From IMG/VR virus record IMGVR_UViG_3300007345_000035, positions 1 through 64,000 of that record: 64,000 nt of DNA, one strand, 5' to 3'. Each line of letters starts with the position of its first letter. The stretch's first letter is position 1. Both the position numbers and the translations under genes were made by a program. Source of the stretch: a virus. Below, one piece after another: positions 25,425-32,300 of this stretch. Under the pieces are notes generated by a model, which was not told where the DNA came from, did no database searches, and was given only the letters and a program-made list of their open reading frames with translations.

Positions 25425-26966
25425 TCAGTCCGCGCGACCCACGTTGGTGAAGCAGAAGTTCTGCCAGGGGTTGCGGATCTGGGGGCAGTGAGCGCTGTAG
25501 ACCAGCGGGCGGCGCACCTCGGCCAGCACAGAGGCCAGCTCCATGATGCCCATGCTCGGACCGAGTTCGGCCACGGCCACGGTGTTGCCCTTCTTCTCAC
25601 CGGCGCGCAGGAAGCTGGCGCTCTTGTCCTTCGCGGCCCAGTAGGCGTTGACCTGGCCGTTCTGCAGCGAGCGCTGGCTGGCGCTCAAGACCCGCAGGCC
25701 GAAGGCCCAGGTGGTGTTGGGGATCCACTTGTTCCAGTCGTAGCTGGTGACCGTGGAGCCTCCGCCGTCGTTGGCCACCTCGTAGATGAACCAGGCGTCT
25801 TCGTCCGAGGCGTCGGAGTCGGTGCCGCGGTACACCCGGAAGCTGTCCACCGTGGGGTCGCCGGGGGTGATGTCGAGCTGGACCTCCTGGCCGCTCGCCA
25901 CCGTCAGGTAGGTCGAGGCCGTCGCCGGCGCGCGCTGGCCCTTGCTCTCCAGGTCGTCCTTCACCTCGGTGACCTGGTAGTACACGTCACCCGCGTAGGA
26001 GCTGTTCCAGAGGCTGGTGTTGCCGCTGGTGCCACCGGCCACCGCGCTCGCGGCGACCGTGGGCCGGGTGGAGGGGCCACCGGACTCGCGCTCGTCCTGG
26101 TACTGCGGGCGGCTGTAGATGCCGCTCAGGGTGTTGTCGGACTCAAAGTAGACCGTTCCGCCGTTGGTCTGGATGCCGCCGATGTTCTGGCCGAGCATGT
26201 ACGGGCGGGCCTGGATGGCCAGGGGCAGGCGCTGGGCGCTGTCCATGGAGCCTTCGAAGTCGGCGCGCACCAGCGGGTCCATGAACAGGCAGTTGATCTG
26301 CCCGAACAGGATGGCGCTCTCAGCCATGCGCTCGCGGACGGTGTCCACGGTCAGGGGCTCGCCCCGCATGTCGATGATGTGGCTGCCGAAGGGAGAGCCC
26401 TTGCCGCCGACGCCGGAGAAACCGGAGGCGGTGGAGTCGGTGCCCTCCTCGATCAGCTGGTACAGGCCCTTGTACCGGAGCTCGCTGTTCGTGTCGCGGG
26501 TGTCGCTCATGTAGAGCGCGCGGTTCTTCTGCCACAGCACGGCGCGCTGCAGACCGACGGCCTCGATGTTGGCCGCGCCCGTGGTCCCAAGGGCCCGCTG
26601 GGTCTTCTCCAAGGCGGCCAGCAGGAACGTCGGGCCGATCTCGCCCATCAGGCGGATGACGTTGACGACGCGCTGGCTCTTGAAGTTGCTCTCGGGCGGG
26701 AGGCTCTTCTCGCCGAAGAACCCGTAGCTGCGGCGCTTGTGGCCACGACCGAAGCCGGTGATCCGGGTGTACTCGTGGTTCACCTGCGTGGCGTTGACGC
26801 TGGGCAGGTACTTGAGCAGGGTGAGCTCGCCGGGCTCGGACTCGTTCCACAGGGTGTTGTGGGCCTCGATCTCCAGGTCCTCGGGGACGATGGCGGTGAT
26901 CGTGTCGGTGGCGACGGCCTTCTCCAGCAGGTCGAGCTGCTCGAGGTAGTTGATGTGCGCGGTCAT
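25425..26966 (-). CDS. Major capsid protein with Ig/FN3-like insertion
   Basis: A 513-residue protein directly downstream of the scaffold, in the invariant place of the major capsid protein. Residues 1-300 and 412-513 read as the HK97-type shell protein (EVQ-like N-arm, FGQINCLFMDPLVRADFE, AVAELGPSMGIMELASV, RPLVYSAHCPQIRNPW). Between them, residues of about 300-412 form a Ser/Thr-rich beta domain with AGDVYYQVTEVKDD and DSFRVYRGTDSD, typical of FN3/Ig-like domains that project from capsids. HK97 fold is inferred from position and size. Ribosome site GGGAGA before the ATG. Confidence 0.78.
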   Translation of the reverse strand: MTAHINYLEQLDLLEKAVATDTITAIVPEDLEIEAHNTLWNESEPGELTLLKYLPSVNATQVNHEYTRITGFGRGHKRRSYGFFGEKSLPPESNFKSQRVVNVIRLMGEIGPTFLLAALEKTQRALGTTGAANIEAVGLQRAVLWQKNRALYMSDTRDTNSELRYKGLYQLIEEGTDSTASGFSGVGGKGSPFGSHIIDMRGEPLTVDTVRERMAESAILFGQINCLFMDPLVRADFEGSMDSAQRLPLAIQARPYMLGQNIGGIQTNGGTVYFESDNTLSGIYSRPQYQDERESGGPSTRPTVAASAVAGGTSGNTSLWNSSYAGDVYYQVTEVKDDLESKGQRAPATASTYLTVASGQEVQLDITPGDPTVDSFRVYRGTDSDASDEDAWFIYEVANDGGGSTVTSYDWNKWIPNTTWAFGLRVLSASQRSLQNGQVNAYWAAKDKSASFLRAGEKKGNTVAVAELGPSMGIMELASVLAEVRRPLVYSAHCPQIRNPWQNFCFTNVGRAD

Positions 26967-27035
26967 GGGGGGTCTCCCAGGAAGTCAGTGAAGGGGGTGG
27001 CCGTCGCCGCGTGCGCTGGTGTAGGGAGGGGCCGA

Positions 27036-27051
27036 AGCCCCCGTGGGGGCT
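27036..27051 (-). other. Short GC-rich hairpin at the scaffold stop codon
   Basis: On the minus strand AGCCCC, loop CACG, GGGGCT begins at the scaffold stop codon. It has no T-run. It may affect relative output of scaffold and capsid protein; evidence is structural only. Confidence 0.3.
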
Positions 27052-27854
27052 CAGTCGTCGAAGTTGATGGCGCTGACGGTCTTGACCAGGTCGGCGTTGC
27101 GAACGCTGTCCTCGTTGTCGAAGGCACCGGTCTTGCGGTAGCTCCGCAGCTCAGAGGCGCTGATCAGCTCGGCCGACCGGGCCTTGGCCAGCTGCTGGAC
27201 GTTGCAGTCGTGCAACTCGGTGGCGCGGGGCTTGCCCTGCTGGTTCTCGTCGGCGTGGCGCAGCTGCGCGGTGCGGACCTGGTGAGCGCCGGGGCGCTGG
27301 CGACCGGTCGGGATGGCCTCGATGCCCATGCCGGAGGTGACGACCGCCTTGGTCAACATCTCGGTCGCGTCCATGTCGGCCGCGATGTACTTGCCGACCA
27401 GCTGGCGCAGCTCGGCGTTGTCCTTCTCGGCCTTTGCCAGGCGCGCGTCCATCTCGTCCAGCATGTCCAGCTTGGACAGCTTCTCGTCCAGGCCCAGGAC
27501 GAACTCGGTGACATCGAACTCCAGGGAGCCCTTCTCCATGTCGTCGAAGCCAGGCGAGCCGTCGGTGTCGTCGTCCTCGTCGTCCTCGTCGCCCTCCATG
27601 CCCTTGGCCTTCTTGTTGGCCTTCTTGTCGGCGTCGCCGTCACCACCGTCGCCGGCCATCTGGTTCACGTCGGACATGTCGTCCGTGTCCATCTCCTCCT
27701 CGTCGCCCTTGAGCAGGTCGCGGAGGTCGGAGAAACCGGTCTGGACGCCCTTGGCCAGGTTGAGCAGGATGTCGTCTTCGCGGCGTCCCGCGGCCTCCAT
27801 CTCAGTGATGAGCGAGTCAAGGCGCGGGGTCTGAGTCTGATCTTCGGTGGGCAT
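27051..27854 (-). CDS. Capsid scaffolding protein
   Basis: A 267-residue protein immediately before the capsid gene. It is highly acidic in the middle (residues of about 50-105: DEEEMDTDDMSD, GDEDDEDDDTDG) and strongly helical after that, with a coiled coil (LDEKLSKLDMLDEMDARLAKAE). Acidic, coiled-coil proteins in this position act as internal scaffolds that are removed, usually by proteolysis, before DNA packaging. The putative protease is encoded just upstream. GGAGG lies about 12 bases before the ATG, a long spacing. Confidence 0.75.
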   Translation of the reverse strand: MPTEDQTQTPRLDSLITEMEAAGRREDDILLNLAKGVQTGFSDLRDLLKGDEEEMDTDDMSDVNQMAGDGGDGDADKKANKKAKGMEGDEDDEDDDTDGSPGFDDMEKGSLEFDVTEFVLGLDEKLSKLDMLDEMDARLAKAEKDNAELRQLVGKYIAADMDATEMLTKAVVTSGMGIEAIPTGRQRPGAHQVRTAQLRHADENQQGKPRATELHDCNVQQLAKARSAELISASELRSYRKTGAFDNEDSVRNADLVKTVSAINFDD

Positions 27855-27860
27855 GCGGCT

Positions 27861-28766
27861 CTAAGCCTCCATGTTGGCGGGTCGGTTCTTGCGGAGCCAG
27901 GCGTTCAGCGCGCGCTGCGCCTGAGCCTTGGAGAGGTTGTAGCGGTCCATCAGGCGCTGCAGGATGCGCTGCACGGCTTCCTGCTCGCTGCTGGAACGAT
28001 CCGGGGTCGCCTCCAGGTCCTCGGGGACGATGGCGCGTCCCAGCGGGTTGTCAGCGGTGACGGCCTTGGCCAGGTCGGAGATCGGCCCGGCCGCGCACGC
28101 CTTGCTGAGCAGCTGCACCGTGGCGTCGGGGTTCTTCGGAAGCTGGGCGATGGCGCACTGCGAAATCTTCGCGTAGGCGATGCTGCACCCGTCCTGACCC
28201 AGGGCCATCTTGCCGTGGGCGCTGAACCCCAGCTCGCGGGGGGTGCCGTCCAACAGCTGGGCCAGCTCCCAGTATTCGTCGGACTTGGCGAGCTCGTGGG
28301 GGCGTGGCGTGCGTCCCAGGCCCTCCCAGCTGCGGGGGTCGGCGCGGTCGAACAGGTGCCCGGTGGTGAAAAACCCGACCTTGCGGTGGGCCTGACCCAG
28401 GCTGGTGTGCTCGTCCGCGAACTCCAGGGTGTCCGCGATGCCCACGATGGTCTCGGGCTTGTGGATCAGCCCGTCGAAGTGCCGGTCATTCCACAGGCCC
28501 TTCTCGAGGTAGGCCGACCAGTCCACAAGGCCCAGCTGGCGCGCGGCCGCGAAGACGTGCCCGTCGCGGTCCACGGTGGGCACGATGCCGCCGTTGGGTC
28601 CGATCTTCCCGAACGTGGCCAGCCAGCCACCCAGCCGTCGGCGGGGGCGGTAGCCCGTGACCACGGCCTTCTCCAGCAGCGGGGAGACAGAGCCGTAGAG
28701 GCGGAAGTCGCGGGCCTCGGCGGCCAGGGCCTCACTCACGGCTGCATCCAGCAGGTCTTCTTGCAC
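27861..28766 (-). CDS. Putative prohead maturation protease
   Basis: A 301-residue protein upstream of scaffold and capsid genes, the usual place of the prohead protease. The core (GGWLATFGKIGPNGGIVPTVD, NDRHFDGL, VGIADTLEFADEHTSLGQAH, GFSAHGKM) has the His and Ser placement and strand pattern expected of phage serine proteases of the herpes-assemblin/gp21 type, but I cannot fix the catalytic residues. The C-terminus (RILQRLMDRYNLSKAQAQ) is helical. The GTG at 28764-28766 has a strong GAGGA ribosome site; a TTG at 28811 lacks one. If it is active, the tags described in the giant proteins upstream are candidate substrates. Confidence 0.55.
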   Translation of the reverse strand: MQEDLLDAAVSEALAAEARDFRLYGSVSPLLEKAVVTGYRPRRRLGGWLATFGKIGPNGGIVPTVDRDGHVFAAARQLGLVDWSAYLEKGLWNDRHFDGLIHKPETIVGIADTLEFADEHTSLGQAHRKVGFFTTGHLFDRADPRSWEGLGRTPRPHELAKSDEYWELAQLLDGTPRELGFSAHGKMALGQDGCSIAYAKISQCAIAQLPKNPDATVQLLSKACAAGPISDLAKAVTADNPLGRAIVPEDLEATPDRSSSEQEAVQRILQRLMDRYNLSKAQAQRALNAWLRKNRPANMEA

Positions 28767-28812
28767 GCGGGTCCTCGTGGTTGACTGGGCCGCGCGTGCC
28801 GCTGTTGGCAAG

Positions 28813-29067
28813 CTATGAGCCCGGGTTCCGGCCTGTCAACCCGCTGCGGACCACAAACCGGCGGGCAGGCGGGGTGTCCTGGACCTGCAGGAAGGGCACA
28901 ACGGCCTCGCCGCGACACTTCCCTTTGGGGCACTTGGCCACCACGTCGCCAGCCCGCAGCACCAGCACGCGCGCCCTGATGGTGGTCTCGCCCTCGCTGT
29001 CGCGGAACAGGTCAGCGCCACAGGTTGGGCAAGTGACCGGGTGGGTCGCGGGTCGCGGCTGGCTCAT
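28813..29067 (-). CDS. Small zinc-ribbon protein (Com-like)
   Basis: An 84-residue protein with CPTCGAD at residues 13-19 and CPKGKC near 46-51, a four-cysteine ribbon resembling the Com translational activators of Mu-like phages and other tiny zinc proteins. It overlaps the upstream gene by ATGA. Com activates translation of mom in phage Mu. A Mom-like domain is encoded in this same block, which makes the likeness worth noting, but homology is not shown. Confidence 0.55.
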   Translation of the reverse strand: MSQPRPATHPVTCPTCGADLFRDSEGETTIRARVLVLRAGDVVAKCPKGKCRGEAVVPFLQVQDTPPARRFVVRSGLTGRNPGS

Positions 29068-29321
29068 TCGCCCTTGGCGGGGCTGGGGTATTCGGCCACG
29101 ACGGCGCGCAGGCGGTCCCGTTCGTTGGAGCGCGTGCGGACGTAGCGGTGGTGCAGGACGCCACCCTTGCCCTTGTCCAGGGCCTTCGCTCCAGCTTCGA
29201 TGGGGCCGTGGACCGTGTCGAGCTGTGCGCGAGCTCGCGCGACCAGGTCCTGGCGGGCCTTCTGCAGGGCCTTGCGGTTGGCCCCGATGTCGGCGGCGGC
29301 GGCGTGCAGCTTCTTCTTCAT
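29064..29321 (-). CDS. Small basic helical protein
   Basis: An 85-residue, mainly helical and basic protein (MKKKLHAAAADIGANRKALQ). It is coupled at both ends by ATGA overlaps to the helicase gene upstream and the zinc-ribbon gene downstream. The composition suits binding to DNA or to a larger partner. It matches no family that I recognise. Confidence 0.55.
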   Translation of the reverse strand: MKKKLHAAAADIGANRKALQKARQDLVARARAQLDTVHGPIEAGAKALDKGKGGVLHHRYVRTRSNERDRLRAVVAEYPSPAKGE

Positions 29322-32300
29322 CAGGCGGCCAGGTGGGTGAGGTCGGTGGACTCGTGCTTCTCAGCGAGCTCCGCAGCGTAGCGGGCGGCAAAGCCCTGCT
29401 CGTCGGCGCTGCCGATCGGCTGCTCGAAAATGTCGGCCAGGCTGCTCTTGCGCTGCAGGCGGGCGCGGGCGTTGCGGTCGAACTCGGTGGCCGTCCACCA
29501 GTCGTGCGCGTCCACGTCGCCGCGGGCCTTCTGCCGGTAGGCGCGGCCCTCGCGCTGGGTGTGGCTCTTCGCCGTCATGGGGATGCCGTAGTGGTGGGTG
29601 GCTCGACCCTCTGCGATGTTGATCCCGGCCTCGCCAGCGGGGGACACGATCAGCGTGGGGATCTGGCCGCTCTTGAACGCCTGCAGGCTCTTGTCGTTGG
29701 CGTCGGCGTTGCTGCGCCCGCTCAAGTAGGCGGACTCGATGCCCCGGGCCTTGAGCTCTTCGGTGATCAGGTCCGCGTCGGCGTGACGGTCCACGAAAAT
29801 GATCGACGGCTTGCCCGTCTTCATCTCGCCGGTCGGCTTGCCCTTCTTGTCATGCAGCTCCCACTTGCCGTTGTTCACGTCGTGCTCGATCACGTCGGCC
29901 ATGGACCGCAGGATGGTGTTGTGCTCCCGTGGTGCGCTGTAGATCGCCTTGCGCATCGCGTTCTCCTTCGCGGTGCCCAGGGCGCGCAGGGCGCGCTCGC
30001 CTCCGAAGCGCTCGAGGGCCGCCCGCTCCTCGGCGCTGTTGGGCTCGCGGTCCTCCTTCACCACGCTGCTGAGCATCTTGAAGTCGGCCTTGACCTGGTC
30101 CACCAGCTTGCGGTGCTCCGGCTGGAGCTCGACCCCCTGGGGGTGGCCGGCGACCTTCCGGCCGTCCTGGATCATGGGGTTCTCAAAGCGCTGACGCTCG
30201 ACGCCGGCTGGGTTGATCTTCACGCTGTGGACGCGGTCGCTCAGCTCGCGGCGGATGCCCTCGTAGCCATGGGCCAGGTCGTGACCGTAGGTCCGCATGA
30301 ACTCGTTGCGGCTGCTGTACTTGTCCGGGTCTACGAGCTGCGCGGTGCTCCAGACCTCGGCCTCTTCGTTCTTGATGGGCGTGGCGCTCAACCCGGCCCA
30401 GTGGGTGGTGTTCAGCGGGTGGCTGATCATCTGGTGGATGGCCGCGATCCCGCTGGGCTCGCCGCGGTCGGTGATGCCGTGGAACTCGTCCACCGCGGTG
30501 AAGAACTTGGGGACTCCCAGCTCCTCGCGGAGATCGGCCCACCACTTCGCGGTCGTCTGCAGGTCGGTGTTGATCAGGTCGCGCTTCATCCGGGCGATGT
30601 CGCCGTCCGCGTACTTGTCCGCCATGGCCTTCAGGACCGTGTCGCGGGTGGCCTGGTGGGTCATGATCGTGAGGTCGTTGGGGTTGGTGAGCAGGGCCAG
30701 GCGCTCTTCGTGGCTCTTGCCCTCGCTGGTCACGACGCTGAACTTGCCGGGCTCGAGGAAAGACAGGGCCTCGCCTCGGAACTGCCGGGCCATCTTGCCG
30801 CCCGCGCTGGGCACGCTGAACAGGCCGTGCTTCGTGTCGCCGCGCGCGTGGGCCTCGGTGAAGGCCCCCAGGGAGCCGGGTGTCTTGCCGGAGCCGGTGC
30901 CCCAGGCCAGCACCATGCGCTTGCTCTCCATCAGCGCCTTGATGCCGCGCTGCTGCGCGATGCGGTCGCCGTCCATGTTGGCGGGGAACACTTCGAAGTT
31001 GTCGCGGGCCTCGACGCCGGAGCCCACGGTCTGGATCACGCTGGCCAGCTGCGCCTCTGCTCGAGCGCCGATGCTCCAGCGCTCCCCGTGCCCCAGCTTG
31101 ATGTCCTTCGGCTTGCTCTCGGGCTTGGGCGGGGCCATGCCGAAGAGACCGGCCTGCGCGGCGCTGTAGGTCTCCTGGGCCTCCAGGTGGCGCTGGTACT
31201 TCGCGCTGACCGCGCCCTCGCCCTCGGCCGCGAACTTGCCCGCGGTGCGCCCGCGCAGCTGCGCCTGCGTCCGCTGCAGGCTGGACAGCATGTCCGCCCG
31301 CTCTTCGGGGCTGGCCATGAACTTGGCGTGTGCCTGGTCGCCGGTCAGCTTGGCGGTGCCGCGGATCAGGCCCTGCTCGCCGACGGTGCTCTGGTTCGAG
31401 ACGTAGGTCTCGACGAACTCGCCACGCATCGCGTCCTGAATGCTGGCGATGGCGTTGGGCAGCGAGCCGTGCGCCTGGACGTAGCGGGCCCAAGCCGTGG
31501 GGGCCTCGCGGGCGGCCTTGAGCAGGTCGGCCTTCTGCTCGTCGGTGGTGGCGCGCTTCATGGCGTCGGCCAGCCCCGCGCGCGGGTAGCGCTTGACCAG
31601 CTGGTCCACCTGGCGCTGGTAGTCCTGCCACTCGGCGGATGGCCCGCCCCCTCCGAAGAGGGACTGGGTGCCACCCGTCTTCGATGGCTCCGGGCCCAGG
31701 GCCTCGAGCTCAGCCTTGAACTTGCCCTCGTCCACGCGCACCTTCGGGTCGATCCCGGCCATGTCGTAGAACTTCGACCGGATCACGCGCCGCTCGTCGC
31801 CGGTCAGGTCGCTGATGCCCTTGAACGCGGCCACGGCCTCGGGGTGCTTGCTCAACGTGCGGAACACGGCTTCACGGGTCTGGGGCCGGTCCACGCCGAT
31901 GTCCTGGCTGTGGTAGCCCTCGCCCTCGCGCCCCTGGCCCTTGAGGTAGGCGCTGGCGTAGCCCTCGGCCAGAGGTCCCAGCTCGGACAAGGGGCGCGGC
32001 TTGCCCTCGTCGTCGTACAGGGGCAGCAGGTCCCGGACCTTGTCCAGGTGTCCGTCGCGGTCGCTCACCTGCTTGAGGACATCGGCGCTGATGAGGTCGC
32101 GGGCGATGCTGTCCAGGCCCTCGCCGCTGGCGACACGGGCCCCGATGTGGTCCTCGAGGCTGTCCACGCCACCCACGGGCTCCCAGAAGCGCGGGGCCTC
32201 CTTCGCCGGCATGTTGAAGCTGGTGGGGGTCCGCTTGGCGAAGCCCTGGGGCATCCAGCCGTCCTCGTCCTCCTTCCCGGCTTTGATGGCGTTGACGGTG

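Noticed and set aside
27861-28811. TTG start for the putative protease
   Set aside because: It lacks a ribosome site, while the GTG at 28766 has GAGGA at good spacing.
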